64,000 bases of DNA from Nitratireductor soli (GCF_001050155.1 NZ_LFVY01000001.1:1-64000), one strand, 5' to 3'. Positions 16,431 to 26,087 are shown, numbered from the stretch's first letter. Made by a program: numbers and translations. The notes: generated by a model from the sequence alone, not told the origin.

Positions 16431-16620
16431 CGGTCTTGTCCGTGATTGGGCCTCGCGGCCCGGAATGTGATTGAGCCTCGCGGCCCGGAAATGGCAAGGC
16501 GCGCTATCTCTGCGCGCCATAAGTTGCCCGGCTCATAGACGAGGATGCTTGTCCGTGTCAACCTTTTGCACCGCCTCTATTGCTCTGAAAGCAGGGTTGG
16601 CGGGCAGCACGGCGGTCTCC

Positions 16621-17700
16621 TCACCTGCTCGTAAGGCGGGTGAAGTGACCCATTTTGCGGCCCGGCCTTATCTCGGGCTTGCCGTAGAGATGAAGAACCA
16701 GGTTCGGCTCGCGCAGAAGCTGCGGTGCGCGCAGAACCTCGTCGCCGACCAGGTTCTCCATGACGCAGTCCGAGTGGCGCCGGGGATTGCCGAGCGGCAG
16801 TCCAGAGACAGCCCTGACGTGCTGCTCGAACTGGGAAATGGCGCAGGCCGCCTCCGTCCAGTGTCCGGAATTGTGCACGCGCGGCGCGATCTCGTTGACC
16901 AGCACCTTGCCGTTCTCGAGGACGAAGAACTCGACGCCGATCACGCCGACATAATCCAACGCGGCCAGAATGTCGGCTGCGGCCTGCCGGACAGCTTCAG
17001 ACGTCTGCTGGCCAATCGCGGCCGGCACGGTCGAACTGTGCAGGATGCCGTTCCGGTGCCGGTTTTCCACCGGGTCGTAGACGGAAGTGGCGCCATCGTG
17101 TGTGCGCGCGGCGATCACCGACACCTCCCGCTCGAAGGGCACGAGCGCCTCGAGGATCAGCGGCACCGCGCCCATCGCCTGATAGACGCCGTCGAGGCTT
17201 GCAGGCGTCCCGGCGCGGAAGACGCTCTGTCCCTTGCCGTCATAGCCGAGGCGGCGCGTTTTCAGGACGCCGCTGCCGGCGAAGCGCCGCAGGCCGCTGC
17301 GCAAATCGTCGTCGCTATCCACAGAAACGAACGGGGCTGTGGATATCCCGGCCGAATTCAGGAAAATCTTCTCGGCGAGACGATCCTGGGCGATCTCCAG
17401 CGCATCGGGGGGCGGAAAGACGGGAAGCAGCTCGGCAAGCATCCGTGTCGTGGCGACCGGAACGTTCTCGAACTCATAGGTGACCACAGCACACAGGGAC
17501 AGGAGCCGGCGCAGGGCGGCCGCGTCGTCAAACGCGGCGTTGATGAATGTGTCGGCGACCTGCGCTGCCGGGCTGTCTTCGGCCGGGTCGAGAACGACGG
17601 TGTGGTAACCCAGCCTGGCGGCGGCCATCGCCAGCATCCGGCCAAGCTGGCCGCCGCCGAGAATCCCGATCGTCGCGCCGGGCGGAAGAGCGGTTTCCAT
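16621..17700 (-). CDS. purK: N5-carboxyaminoimidazole ribonucleotide synthase
   Basis: A 359-residue ATP-grasp enzyme that makes N5-carboxyaminoimidazole ribonucleotide from AIR, bicarbonate and ATP. It opens with IGILGGGQLGRMLAMAAARLG and contains VLKTRRLGYDGKGQ and the metal-binding VNEIAPRVHNSGHWT. It begins two bases after the purE stop, so the pair is an operon. The ATG at 17700 is used; the open frame runs on into the purE coding region. Confidence 0.96.
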   Translation of the reverse strand: METALPPGATIGILGGGQLGRMLAMAAARLGYHTVVLDPAEDSPAAQVADTFINAAFDDAAALRRLLSLCAVVTYEFENVPVATTRMLAELLPVFPPPDALEIAQDRLAEKIFLNSAGISTAPFVSVDSDDDLRSGLRRFAGSGVLKTRRLGYDGKGQSVFRAGTPASLDGVYQAMGAVPLILEALVPFEREVSVIAARTHDGATSVYDPVENRHRNGILHSSTVPAAIGQQTSEAVRQAAADILAALDYVGVIGVEFFVLENGKVLVNEIAPRVHNSGHWTEAACAISQFEQHVRAVSGLPLGNPRRHSDCVMENLVGDEVLRAPQLLREPNLVLHLYGKPEIRPGRKMGHFTRLTSR

Positions 17701-17702
17701 GG

Positions 17703-18194
17703 TCAATCCACCGGGTACTCGGCCACTTGCGCGGTTTGCGCGGCGCGCCATGCATCCAGGCGTTCGGCCAGCACTTCATCGTGCAGGGCGAGGACTGCGG
17801 CGGAAAGAAGCGCTGCGTTGACGGCACCGGGCCGGCCGATGGCCAGCGTGCCGACGGGGATGCCGGCCGGCATCTGGACGATCGAGAGAAGCGAATCCTG
17901 GCCGGAGAGCGCCTTCGATTCGACCGGCACGCCGAAAACCGGAAGCGGGGTCAGGGCGGCGGTCATGCCCGGCAGATGCGCCGCGCCGCCGGCCCCGGCG
18001 ATGATGGTCTTGAAACCCTCGTCGCGGGCGCCGCGGGCAAAATCATAAAGGCGTTCCGGGGTGCGGTGCGCCGAGACGATCAGGGCCTCGTATTCTATGC
18101 CGAGCGCGTCGAGCGTATCGGCCGCGTGCCGCATCGTCGCCCAATCGGACTGGCTTCCCATGATGATCGCCACCGGCGCGGATCGCTCAACCAT
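17703..18194 (-). CDS. purE: N5-carboxyaminoimidazole ribonucleotide mutase
   Basis: A 163-residue class I PurE, which moves the carboxyl group of N5-CAIR to form CAIR in purine synthesis. The conserved [14 protein letters not shown], the catalytic-histidine segment [13 protein letters not shown] and [11 protein letters not shown] are present, and the enzyme forms an octamer in the family. ATG at 18194 with GGGGAA upstream is preferred to a TTG four codons earlier. It is the first gene of purEK. Confidence 0.95.
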   Translation of the reverse strand: MVERSAPVAIIMGSQSDWATMRHAADTLDALGIEYEALIVSAHRTPERLYDFARGARDEGFKTIIAGAGGAAHLPGMTAALTPLPVFGVPVESKALSGQDSLLSIVQMPAGIPVGTLAIGRPGAVNAALLSAAVLALHDEVLAERLDAWRAAQTAQVAEYPVD

Positions 18195-18378
18195 GCAGTT
18201 CCCCAATCCCTGGCGCCGTTCTCCGCTGGCCGAAGGCTCAACGGCGCTGATTTCTCGTGCAGCACATGCATGCGGATGCCAGACATTCCCGCCAGACGTT
18301 CCCGGGAGCAGCGTGTAGTCAAAAGCGTCCTTCGCCGCAAGGCTGACGGGTCGCCGGCGCGCTCCGCAAAACCGCGAA

Positions 18379-18603
18379 TCAGGCGATGATGTCGGGAATG
18401 ATACGGTCTTCCAGCTCTTGCAGGCGGTCCTTCAGGGCCAGCTTCTTCTTCTTCATGCGCTGGATGCGCAGTGGATCGCACGCGGTGGCGATCATTGCCT
18501 CAATTGCGGCATCGAAATCCGCGTGGTCCTGTTTCAGGCGTGCGAATTCAAGTCGAATCTCGGCCTGTTCCTGTTCCGATATCACCACGGTCAGCTGGTC
18601 CAT
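18379..18603 (-). CDS. YdcH-family DUF465 protein
   Basis: A 74-residue helical hairpin protein. The family signature is the segment [20 protein letters not shown] near the C-terminus, where basic residues precede a conserved LKD. The function of DUF465 proteins is not established. A second, shorter family member lies divergently at 18819, a frequent pairing in Rhizobiales. The upstream Met at 18624 is less likely, because the conserved part starts at [13 protein letters not shown]. Confidence 0.85.
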   Translation of the reverse strand: MDQLTVVISEQEQAEIRLEFARLKQDHADFDAAIEAMIATACDPLRIQRMKKKKLALKDRLQELEDRIIPDIIA

Positions 18604-18818
18604 GAATGTGCCATTCCGGCGCAAAACGCCCTGTCGAATGCGCTGCCGAACATGCCAGGCAGCACTGCTACCGATAGCATATTCACGCGGCTCGGGAAAT
18701 CCTACCAGCTTCTATTCGACAAGCCACAATTGCGGTGGCAGACTGTCTTTCGCCGCCGGGAGAACTGGGCGGGTCCCGGTCCCGGCGCGTATTCGAGGAA
18801 GCGAAGGAGATCCAAATC

Positions 18819-18998
18819 ATGTCTCTTGAATCCCATCTTGCGGAGTTGAAGCGCAAACATGGTGAATTGGAGCGCGAGCTAGACGACGCCAAGCTGCACC
18901 CGTCAGTCGACGAATCCGATATCGCTCTACTCAAGCGGCGCAAGCTGGCCATCAAGGACGAGATGGAGAAGCTCAGGGCGGGCTGGACCCGTCACTAG
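18819..18998 (+). CDS. YdcH-family DUF465 protein, short form
   Basis: A 59-residue helical protein with the DUF465 core LAELKRKHGELERELDDAKL and LLKRRKLAIKDEMEKLR. The ATG at 18819 has GAAGGAG nearby; the frame is open from 18735 but the earlier residues look like noise. Function unknown. Its stop TAG overlaps the left end of a palindromic repeat (18998-19045). Confidence 0.87.
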   Translation: MSLESHLAELKRKHGELERELDDAKLHPSVDESDIALLKRRKLAIKDEMEKLRAGWTRH

Positions 18999-19139
18999 AT
19001 CACGATGATTTTGGATTGAATCAATCCAAAATCATAAACGTGATCGCTCTCGATAAGTTAGAGCGGGATGCGGGCGGAAAACCGCTTCACACTTTTCCTC
19101 ATCCCGCTCTTGGAGCGCCGTGCGTCCATTCGGGCGCAC
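18998..19139. repeat. Cluster of three stem-loop repeats after the YdcH gene
   Basis: First unit, 18998-19045: outer GATCACG/CGTGATC around ATTTTGGATT/AATCCAAAAT. Second unit: an 11-bp stem AGAGCGGGATG (19060-19070) with CATCCCGCTCT (19100-19110). Third unit, 19112-19139: GTGCGTCC/GGGCGCAC, kin of copies at 53072, 53504 and 61482. The 19000-19241 stretch has no gene. Confidence 0.75.
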
Positions 19140-19241
19140 AATGAAATGGCAATTCCGTAGCGCAGGCGCGTTGGCGCCCGCGCTATCCATTCAACCATTT
19201 GTTTGACGCATCGACGCAAGGCCGGATGACCACGCCCGATC

Positions 19242-20501
19242 CTATTCGACCGGTTCGGCCTCGACCTCGCCGTCGCTGCGTGGATCGAGCACCGCGGCTT
19301 GCGGTGTCGCGGCGCGCTCCGACGGCAGGGTCTTGAACGCCTCGCGGTCCTCGACCGGCACCGGGGCACGGCGCGTGATGCGCAGCAGCGTGTAGGCGCC
19401 CAGCGCGAAATGCGCCAGCGCGGTGGTCAGGAACAGGCTTTCCGGGCGCATCCACTCCATCAGCACGCCGCCGAGGAGCGGCCCGAGCATGGTTCCGAAG
19501 CCGTAGAGGAACAGGAGGCCGCTCGACACCTTGACGAAGTCCTGCGAGGCGGCATGGTCGTTGGCGTGGGCGACGATGATCGAATAGAGCGTGTAGGCAA
19601 AAGCGCCGTAGACGGCCGTCATGGCGATGACGAAAGCGCCGTTGCGCGGCGCGGTCAGGAGAATGAGCAGGCCGATCACGCCGGAGCCGAAGGCGGCGGC
19701 GGCGATGACGAAACGGCGGTCGATCCGGTCGGAGATGCGCCCGGCCGGCAACTGGAAGGCGGCTCCCGCCAACACGGCAAGGCTCATCATCGTGGCGATC
19801 TGCAGGGTCGAGATGCCGATCTCCCCGCCATAGACGGCGCCGAGCGTGCCCCAGGCGCCATTTGCCATGCCGATCAGCACGCAGCCGATGAAGGCCACCG
19901 GCGAGTTTGCGTAAAGCCCCTTCAGGTCGAGGGAGACCTCGGCCAGCGGTTGCGGCGTGACCGCCTTGGAAACCGCCGTGGGGATGAGCGCCAGGCAAAA
20001 CAGGATGCCGGTCGTCATGAACAGCATGGTGTTCGACACGTCGCCGAAAGCCACCATCATCTGGCCCGTGGTCAGCGCGGCGTAGGTGACCATCATGTAG
20101 ATGCCGAACACCGTCCCGCGGTTTTCATTGGTCGATTTTTCGTTCAGCCAGCTTTCGATCACCATGAAGGCGCCGGCCATGACGAAGCCGGTGAAGACGC
20201 GCAGCAGCACCCAGCCGATGGAATCGATCCACATGCCGCTGAGCAGCGCGACGATGGCGCCCAGCGCGGCGAAGGCGCCGAAGGCGCGGACATGACCGGC
20301 GCGGCGCACCAGGCGCGGACCGAGAAAGCAGCCGGCGACGAAGCCGATGGCCCAGGCCGTGCCGAGCGCGCCCAGCGCGGCGGTCGGGAAACCTTCCGCC
20401 TGGCCACGCAGCGGCAGCAGAAGCCCGTGCAGTCCCGATGCGGTCAAGAGAAACGCGGTTCCGCAAAGAAGCGCGACGATGGAGCCGAGGGGAGACAGCA
20501 T
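19242..20501 (-). CDS. Major facilitator superfamily transporter (YcaD-like)
   Basis: A 419-residue MFS protein with about twelve membrane spans. Typical features are LGPRLVRRAGHVRAFG after span 2, the SWLNEKSTNENRGTVFGIYMM segment after span 4, and AGRISDRIDRRFVI between spans 8 and 9. The C-terminal tail of some 40 residues is acidic and cytoplasmic. The pattern fits the YcaD-type drug or small-molecule exporters; the substrate is unknown. No regulator is adjacent. Confidence 0.85.
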   Translation of the reverse strand: MLSPLGSIVALLCGTAFLLTASGLHGLLLPLRGQAEGFPTAALGALGTAWAIGFVAGCFLGPRLVRRAGHVRAFGAFAALGAIVALLSGMWIDSIGWVLLRVFTGFVMAGAFMVIESWLNEKSTNENRGTVFGIYMMVTYAALTTGQMMVAFGDVSNTMLFMTTGILFCLALIPTAVSKAVTPQPLAEVSLDLKGLYANSPVAFIGCVLIGMANGAWGTLGAVYGGEIGISTLQIATMMSLAVLAGAAFQLPAGRISDRIDRRFVIAAAAFGSGVIGLLILLTAPRNGAFVIAMTAVYGAFAYTLYSIIVAHANDHAASQDFVKVSSGLLFLYGFGTMLGPLLGGVLMEWMRPESLFLTTALAHFALGAYTLLRITRRAPVPVEDREAFKTLPSERAATPQAAVLDPRSDGEVEAEPVE

Positions 20502-20709
20502 GGGTATGATCCGCGTGGTGGTTGCTTTTCAGCCTGTGGCCGGCCGGCGGTTGTTCAGGGTCGCCTTCACCTTCATTCGTGGCTCAAGCATGATCTTGTC
20601 AGACGTCGAAGTATCATTCGACCGATGAATCGCACTATGGGCAAACAAGCAACGCATCAGCATCGCAAATCCGCCACCAAACGACTCGATTGCGCTGGCG
20701 GTGCGGGTT

Positions 20710-20904
20710 CTACACGCGGCGAAACAACGCTTCGGCGGCGTTCTTGGTTGCGCCCTTGCTGGCGATCTCCTGTTCCAATCGGGTGATCTCGCCCTTCATC
20801 TGCGCGATGCGGCTGTGCAGTTCCTCCACGGAGAGGAGGGACAGGTCCTGGCCGATCTGGTGGCCGGTCTTGGGCTTTGCTCCATCTTCGTCGAAGATGC
20901 TCAT
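20710..20904 (-). CDS. DUF1192-family small protein
   Basis: A 64-residue protein matching DUF1192, with LSLLSVEELHSRIAQMKGEI and LEQEIASKGATKNAAEALFR. It is a short coiled-coil found in Alphaproteobacteria; no function is known to me. The ATG at 20904 has GGGAGA upstream. An upstream frame extension is rejected because it runs through the divergent promoter region. Confidence 0.88.
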   Translation of the reverse strand: MSIFDEDGAKPKTGHQIGQDLSLLSVEELHSRIAQMKGEITRLEQEIASKGATKNAAEALFRRV

Positions 20905-21049
20905 GGCGTTTCTCCCGTTGCCTCCCACCCGCAAGACGATACATAACCGACAGTCAGATCGGCGCGGGCCCGTGCAATGTGGCCCCGTTCCCACCAACTC
21001 CCGTCCGGTGATCGTGCAGCGCGGCGGGCATCAAATCAACAGGGGCATC

Positions 21050-22057
21050 ATGAATCAAAAAGCGCTTCCCGAGAAGATGACCGCCGTGGCGATCAGCGAA
21101 CCCGGCGGGCCGATGGCCCTGAAACCGGAGCAGAGACCCCTGCCTCAACCCGGTGAAGGCGAGATCCTGATCAAGGTGCGCGCCGCCGGCGTCAACCGGC
21201 CGGACGTGATCCAGCGCAAGGGGCTCTATCCGCCGCCGCCCGGCGCCTCGGACCTGCCCGGGCTGGAGGCGGCGGGCGAGGTGGTCATGGTCGGCGAGGG
21301 GGTCAGGCGCTGGCACGTGGGCGACCGGGTGACGGCGCTGACGCCCGGCGGCGGCTATGCCGAATATTGCCTGACGCATGAAACCAACGCCCTGCCCGTG
21401 CCGCACGGCTTCACCTTCACCGAGGCGGCGGCCATTCCGGAAACCTTCTTCACTGTCTGGCACAATGTGTTCCAGCGCGGCGGGCTGAAGGAGCGTGAGA
21501 CGCTGCTCGTGCATGGCGGCTCGTCGGGCATCGGCACGGCGGCGATCCAGCTCGGCACGGCGCTCGGCGCGCGGGTGATCGCCACGGCCGGTTCGGCGGA
21601 GAAATGCGCTGCCTGCACGGCGCTTGGCGCGGTGCGCGCCATCAATTACCGCGAGGAGGATTTCGTCCAGGCGGTCAGGGACGAGACGGAGGGCAACGGC
21701 GCCGACGTCATCCTCGACATGATCGGCGGCGATTACATCGACCGCAACTATGCGGCGGCGGCAATGGACGGGCGCATCGTGCAGATCGCCTTTCTCAACG
21801 GCGCCAAGGCGACGGCGGATTTCTCGCAGGTGATGCGCAAGCGGCTGACCCATACGGGCTCCACCCTCAGGCCGCGTTCGGTGGCGTTCAAGGGGCGGAT
21901 CGCCACCGAGCTCGAGGCGCATATCTGGCCGCTCCTGGCGGCGCGCAAGATCGCCCCGGTGATGGACATGATCTTTCCGCTGAAGGAAGCCTGGCGGGCG
22001 CACGAGCGCATGGAAGACGGAGCGCATATCGGCAAGATCGTTCTCGACGTTTCCTGA
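21050..22057 (+). CDS. NAD(P)H quinone oxidoreductase (zinc-independent MDR/PIG3 type)
   Basis: A 335-residue medium-chain reductase. The N-terminal catalytic fold has VRAAGVNRPDVIQRKGLYPPPPG, then the nucleotide-binding LVHGGSSGIGTAAIQLGTALGARV and the end PLKEAWRAHERMEDGAHIGKIVL. These are marks of the PIG3/TP53I3 subgroup that reduces quinones or enones with NADPH. There are no structural zinc cysteines. The ATG at 21050 is preceded by AGGGG; a second Met at 21077 is possible. A terminator follows. Confidence 0.9.
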   Translation: MNQKALPEKMTAVAISEPGGPMALKPEQRPLPQPGEGEILIKVRAAGVNRPDVIQRKGLYPPPPGASDLPGLEAAGEVVMVGEGVRRWHVGDRVTALTPGGGYAEYCLTHETNALPVPHGFTFTEAAAIPETFFTVWHNVFQRGGLKERETLLVHGGSSGIGTAAIQLGTALGARVIATAGSAEKCAACTALGAVRAINYREEDFVQAVRDETEGNGADVILDMIGGDYIDRNYAAAAMDGRIVQIAFLNGAKATADFSQVMRKRLTHTGSTLRPRSVAFKGRIATELEAHIWPLLAARKIAPVMDMIFPLKEAWRAHERMEDGAHIGKIVLDVS

Positions 22058-22083
22058 ATGGGAAAACATTGGTCCTGAATGTG

Positions 22084-22114
22084 AAAACCCCGGCCTCGGT
22101 GAAGCCGGGGTTTT
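22084..22114. terminator. Bidirectional rho-independent terminator
   Basis: An 11-bp stem AAAACCCCGGC/GCCGGGGTTTT with a nine-base loop. It lies between the convergent quinone oxidoreductase and phytase-like genes. The flanking A and T runs make it work on either strand. Confidence 0.85.
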
Positions 22115-22136
22115 CCGCCTTGGGAGGCTTACGGGA

Positions 22137-24335
22137 TCAATTCAGCGCGTCGAGCTTGCCGAGATTGACGAAGATGGTCTCGCCAGATGAATCGTCGACG
22201 CCATCATTGTCGGTGACGAAATAGGCCGTCCCGTCGGCGTCGATGGCGAAGCCTTCGACCTTGTCGAGGACATAGCCAGTGGTCGCCGATTTCATGTCGG
22301 GAAGGATGTCGCGCACCAGCGTCTTCTCCACCACCGGCAGGTCGGAGCCGAGTGCTGCCGGCTTGAAACCGTCGAGCGACACGGCGTAGAGCTTCTTGAT
22401 CTTCGCCGCCGCGCCGATCTGGTTGTCGCGCTCGACGATGTAGAGCTTGCCGTTGCGCGCGGTGATTTCCGACAGGCCGACCCAGCCCTTCTCGCCGGCG
22501 TCGAGCGGATAGCGCACGGCCGACCACTCCTTGGTCGCGGGCTTGTAGGCGACCAGTTTCACCTGGCCCTTCGGGTCGTCCTTCCATTCGCGCTGGATGG
22601 CCATCACCAGCATCTGGTCGTCGCCTTCGCCGACCGTGGTGACGCCTTCCATGCCGAAACGGAGCTCGTTGGCCAGGAGCTCGGCCGGGAAGGCAATCTC
22701 CTTCCTGATGCGGCCGTCGCCGTCCACATGAAACAGCGCATGCGGGGTCAGCTTGTCGCTGTTGCCTTCCGAGGCCAGCCAGAAACCGCCCTTGCCGTCG
22801 GCGGCGATGCCTTCGAGGTCGAGCTTCTGGGCGGCAGCGCCGCCGCGCGTGACGACGATCTTGCGGGTGATCCGCGCCGGCGTCTGCGTCGCGTCGATGG
22901 CGAAGATGGCCGGCTGGCTGCCGTAGAAGGAGTCCGAGACGGCATAGAGCATGCCGGGCTTCTCCGGGTCGGCGGCAAGTCCCGACAGGGCGCCCCAGCC
23001 GATCGGTACGCCGGCATCGTCGTTGACCGAGACGATGGTCGGATAGACCGCCGCGCCTTCGCCAAGCTCGTAAACCATGACATGCGAACGGGCGCCGCCA
23101 TCTTCCACCAGGTCGGCTTCATTGGCCGTTACCAGCAGGTTGCGCGCAGGGATGGCGACCAGGCCTTCCGGGCCGATGCCCGAGGGCAGCAGCTGAACGA
23201 ATTCGGGCGCTGCGCCCGTGTCGCGATAGACGGCGATGAGCGAGGCGCGCTCGAGGGTGACGAAGATGTAGCGCGTGTCGCCGAAGGTGGCGACCTCCAG
23301 GCCTTCGGGCTCGACGCCCTTGGCGTCGGAACGCTTGTCCGGGTAGTGACCGACGGCCGCGGCGCGGTGCTCGAGGTCGGCGCCCGAATCGAACAGCATC
23401 TCGCCCTTCTTGTTGAAGATTGAGAAGCTGCGCGAGCCACCCTCGTAGTCGCCTTCATTGGCAGTGACGAAGCGGTCGTTGTCGAGCCATTTCACGGCAT
23501 CCGGCTCACGTTTCAGGTCGCGCGCCTGCTGGCTGAAATCGAGCGCGCCATCGTCCAGCGTGTCGATCTTGTCCTGGTTGACCGTGCCGGCGGAGAAATG
23601 ACTGATCACATCACCCGTCTCGGCGGAGACGATGGCGATGTGGTTGTTCTCCTGCAGGGTGACGACGATTTCGCCGGCCTCGTTGAAGGCGACGAATTCG
23701 GGTTCCGGATCCTCCGGCGCAATTTCGGCGAGACCGGTCAGCGCGACCGTTTTCATGCTGCCGCAATCGGGAATGCCGTCGGCCAGGGTGAAGATCTTCA
23801 GGTCGCCGGCCGGCATTTGCGGGATGACGCCGTCGTTCAGGTCCTCGTCGCGTTCGTTCTCGATGGCGACGGCCAGGAAGCGCTCGTCGGCGCTGATGGC
23901 GACCGAATCGGGCTGTCCGGACAGGTCACAGGATTTTTCCGCCGTTTTCGTTGCCATGTCGATGACGACCAGATTGCCGGACGGCTTCACATAGCTTTCG
24001 GACGTGTTGACCGCGGCGATGGCCTTGCCGCCGACCACGCCGACCGAAGTCGGCTCACCGTCGAGCAACAGCGCGCCGCCGGCCTTGGGCGCCTTGGGGT
24101 CGGTGATGTCGATAAAGCCGACGCCGCCCAGCGGGCTGTCGGAGTAGACCAGCGTCTTGCCGTCAGGGCTTGCGGCGATGATTTCGGAAGAGGTCACGGT
24201 TGCCGGATCGGCATCGGCCGGCAGGTTCTCGGCCACCGGAAAGGTGGCGATGCGGTTGAACGCCATCTCGGCATGCGCCGGCACGATGGCCGCCGCGCTG
24301 AACAGCAGGCTGAAGAAAAAAGTTCGGTGTCCCAT
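22137..24335 (-). CDS. Exported phytase-like beta-propeller protein (choice-of-anchor I / esterase-like phytase)
   Basis: A 732-residue protein with a signal peptide (FFFSLLFSAAAIVPAHA). Residues about 25-430 form a first propeller, with repeats such as SPDGKTLVYSDSPLGGVGFID, ISADERFLAVAIEN and VKWLDNDRFVTANEGDYEGG. The second half is the esterase-like phytase domain (KLDLEGIAADGKGGFWLASEG, FGMEGVTTVGEG, KVEGFAIDADGTAYFVTDNDG). Acidic runs fit calcium binding. The family is thought to act on organic phosphates in the periplasm, which agrees with the Pho box 163 bp upstream. GAGGG precedes the ATG; a longer open frame to 24611 is not coding. Confidence 0.88.
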   Translation of the reverse strand: MGHRTFFFSLLFSAAAIVPAHAEMAFNRIATFPVAENLPADADPATVTSSEIIAASPDGKTLVYSDSPLGGVGFIDITDPKAPKAGGALLLDGEPTSVGVVGGKAIAAVNTSESYVKPSGNLVVIDMATKTAEKSCDLSGQPDSVAISADERFLAVAIENERDEDLNDGVIPQMPAGDLKIFTLADGIPDCGSMKTVALTGLAEIAPEDPEPEFVAFNEAGEIVVTLQENNHIAIVSAETGDVISHFSAGTVNQDKIDTLDDGALDFSQQARDLKREPDAVKWLDNDRFVTANEGDYEGGSRSFSIFNKKGEMLFDSGADLEHRAAAVGHYPDKRSDAKGVEPEGLEVATFGDTRYIFVTLERASLIAVYRDTGAAPEFVQLLPSGIGPEGLVAIPARNLLVTANEADLVEDGGARSHVMVYELGEGAAVYPTIVSVNDDAGVPIGWGALSGLAADPEKPGMLYAVSDSFYGSQPAIFAIDATQTPARITRKIVVTRGGAAAQKLDLEGIAADGKGGFWLASEGNSDKLTPHALFHVDGDGRIRKEIAFPAELLANELRFGMEGVTTVGEGDDQMLVMAIQREWKDDPKGQVKLVAYKPATKEWSAVRYPLDAGEKGWVGLSEITARNGKLYIVERDNQIGAAAKIKKLYAVSLDGFKPAALGSDLPVVEKTLVRDILPDMKSATTGYVLDKVEGFAIDADGTAYFVTDNDGVDDSSGETIFVNLGKLDALN

Positions 24336-24497
24336 GTGGCAAGCTCCCTCGCGGCCCCGCAGCGCCGTGTGCCCGACCGGACACGCTCGAACGCCGCCTA
24401 CAGATGAACCCGCGCATCGCGCTCCCTTAGAAACCCAGTTTCGTTCTGGGGTCGATGCGCCGGAGGCGGCACCATCGGGAGCATGCGTTTCAAACGA

Positions 24498-24526
24498 ATG
24501 ACGCTTTGATGACAGTCGGGTGACAG
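24498..24526 (-). promoter_or_regulatory. Triple Pho box (PhoB site) upstream of the phytase-like gene
   Basis: On the minus strand three direct repeats, CTGTCAC, CTGTCAT and GCGTCAT, start every 11 bases (24520-24526, 24509-24515, 24498-24504). This is the classic PhoB layout CTGTCAN4CTGTCA with a third half-site. It lies 163 bp from the phytase-like ATG and faces it. The divergent DUF1013 gene begins 135 bp away. Confidence 0.75.
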
Positions 24527-24661
24527 TCCCCAAAAGCGGGCCCGCGCATTTTGTTGCGTCGCGGGTCGGTTTGAGTCTATAAAGCGCCCATATTCCCAAC
24601 ATCGGTGGCAATGACCACCGCCCGCGCTAGGGACGCGGGCGAAGGAAGAGGATTCATATCT

Positions 24662-25360
24662 ATGGCCAACACGCTTCTCATGCCCAAGGCCACCGCTGTG
24701 TGGCTGGTCGACAATACGGCGCTGACCTTCGAGCAAATCGCCGAATTCTGCAGGCTTCATCCGCTCGAAGTGGGCGCCATCGCCGATGGCGACGCGGCGC
24801 AGGGCATCAAGGGCATGGACCCGGTGATGACCGGCCAGCTGACGCGCGAGGAGATCGCCCGCGGCGAGGGCAATCCGAACCACAAGCTGAAATTGTCGGA
24901 ACCGAAGGTGCGGGTGCCGGAGACCAAGCGCAAGGGACCACGCTACACGCCGCTGTCGAAGCGCCAGGACCGGCCGAACGCCATTCTGTGGCTGGTGCGC
25001 AACCATCCCGAGCTGAAGGACGCGCAGATTTCGCGCCTGGTCGGCACGACCAAGTCGACCATCGAGCAGATCCGCGACCGCAGCCATTGGAACTCGGCCA
25101 ACCTGGTGCCGATGGACCCGGTGACGCTCGGCCTGTGCTCGCAGATCGATCTCGACCTCGAAGTGCAGCGCGCCGCGCGCTATGCGCCGGCGGCGCCGGC
25201 CGGCGACACGCTGTTGCCCGCCGCGCAGACCGAAGGCCTGTCACTGGACAGTGCTGACGGTCCTGAGACGGCTCCGGAAGACAGGGAACTCGATGCCGAC
25301 GCCGTCTTCGCCAAGCTGTCGTCGCTGAGATCGAAGGATGAGGACGAAGACGAGGAATAG
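24662..25360 (+). CDS. trcR: DUF1013 (TrcR-type) RNA polymerase-associated cell-cycle regulator
   Basis: A 232-residue alphaproteobacterial protein of the DUF1013 family. It has an N-terminal helical domain (ATAVWLVDNTALTFEQIAEF) and a second helix-turn-helix-like unit (AILWLVRNHPELKDAQISRL then VGTTKSTIEQIRDRSHWNS), and ends in an acidic tail (KDEDEDEE). The Caulobacter member TrcR tracks with RNA polymerase and affects the cell cycle. The ATG at 24662 is preferred to an upstream 24605 ATG because it begins the conserved MANTLLMPKATAVWL. The symbol is by family membership only. Confidence 0.88.
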   Translation: MANTLLMPKATAVWLVDNTALTFEQIAEFCRLHPLEVGAIADGDAAQGIKGMDPVMTGQLTREEIARGEGNPNHKLKLSEPKVRVPETKRKGPRYTPLSKRQDRPNAILWLVRNHPELKDAQISRLVGTTKSTIEQIRDRSHWNSANLVPMDPVTLGLCSQIDLDLEVQRAARYAPAAPAGDTLLPAAQTEGLSLDSADGPETAPEDRELDADAVFAKLSSLRSKDEDEDEE

Positions 25361-25376
25361 CTCGCCTTCGTCCGAA

Positions 25377-26087
25377 TCAGCTCGCGTAAGCCTTGCCGAT
25401 CATCGCCTCGTGCATTTCCATGCGGCGGTAGAAATCGGCGAGCTGCTTGCCGCGCTCGGGGCGGAAGGTGCGCCCCACCGCGGTGATGGTCGCGATGCGG
25501 TCGATGCGGAAGGTGCGGAAATCACCGCGCAACTCGCACCAGGCGACCAGCGTCCAGACCTTGCCCCAGAACCATAGGCCAAGCGGCCGGACATCGCGTT
25601 CCGAGCCGCGGCCGCCCTCGTCGCGATAGTCGAGACGCAGCACGTCGCGCGCCTCGACGGCACGCTCAAGCGCGTCGATCGTTTGCCGGTCCATGTCGCT
25701 GACAACCCAGCGCGGCGAATGGATCTCGGTGCGGGCGATGCGGTCGCGCTCCGGCTCGGGCAGGACGGTGCCGATCTTGATCAGCGCCTCCTCGGCCGCC
25801 CGCGCCATGGCCGCGCCGCCAAAGGCGCGGACCATGCGTCCGCCAGCCACCAACGCGACGATCTCGTCGCGGGTGAACATCAGCGGCGGCAGCTCGAAGC
25901 CTTCGCGCATCAGGTAGCCGACACCGGCCTCGCCGTCGATGGGCACGCCGGTCGACTGCAGGTCGGCAATGTCGCGATAGATCGTGCGCTCGGATACTTC
26001 GAGACGCTCGCTCAACAGGCGCGCGGTCACAAGGCGTCCACCACGCAAATGCTGGACAATCTGAAAAAGTCGGTCAGCGCGGCGCAT
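25377..26087 (-). CDS. YafY-type HTH-WYL transcriptional regulator
   Basis: A 236-residue regulator with an N-terminal HTH_11 domain (ARLLSERLEVSERTIYRDIADLQ, residues 22-45), a middle segment, and a WYL ligand-binding domain (RLDYRDEGGRGSERDVRPLGLWFW, then RTFRIDRI). WYL domains can sense small ligands or nucleic-acid signals. It follows the VOC gene by 12 bases, and the two probably form an operon, so it may regulate its own neighbour. Confidence 0.9.
   Translation of the reverse strand: MRRADRLFQIVQHLRGGRLVTARLLSERLEVSERTIYRDIADLQSTGVPIDGEAGVGYLMREGFELPPLMFTRDEIVALVAGGRMVRAFGGAAMARAAEEALIKIGTVLPEPERDRIARTEIHSPRWVVSDMDRQTIDALERAVEARDVLRLDYRDEGGRGSERDVRPLGLWFWGKVWTLVAWCELRGDFRTFRIDRIATITAVGRTFRPERGKQLADFYRRMEMHEAMIGKAYAS

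Noticed and set aside
20502-20709. A gene between the MFS and DUF1192 genes
   Set aside because: Short frames only, with no ribosome site or biased composition.
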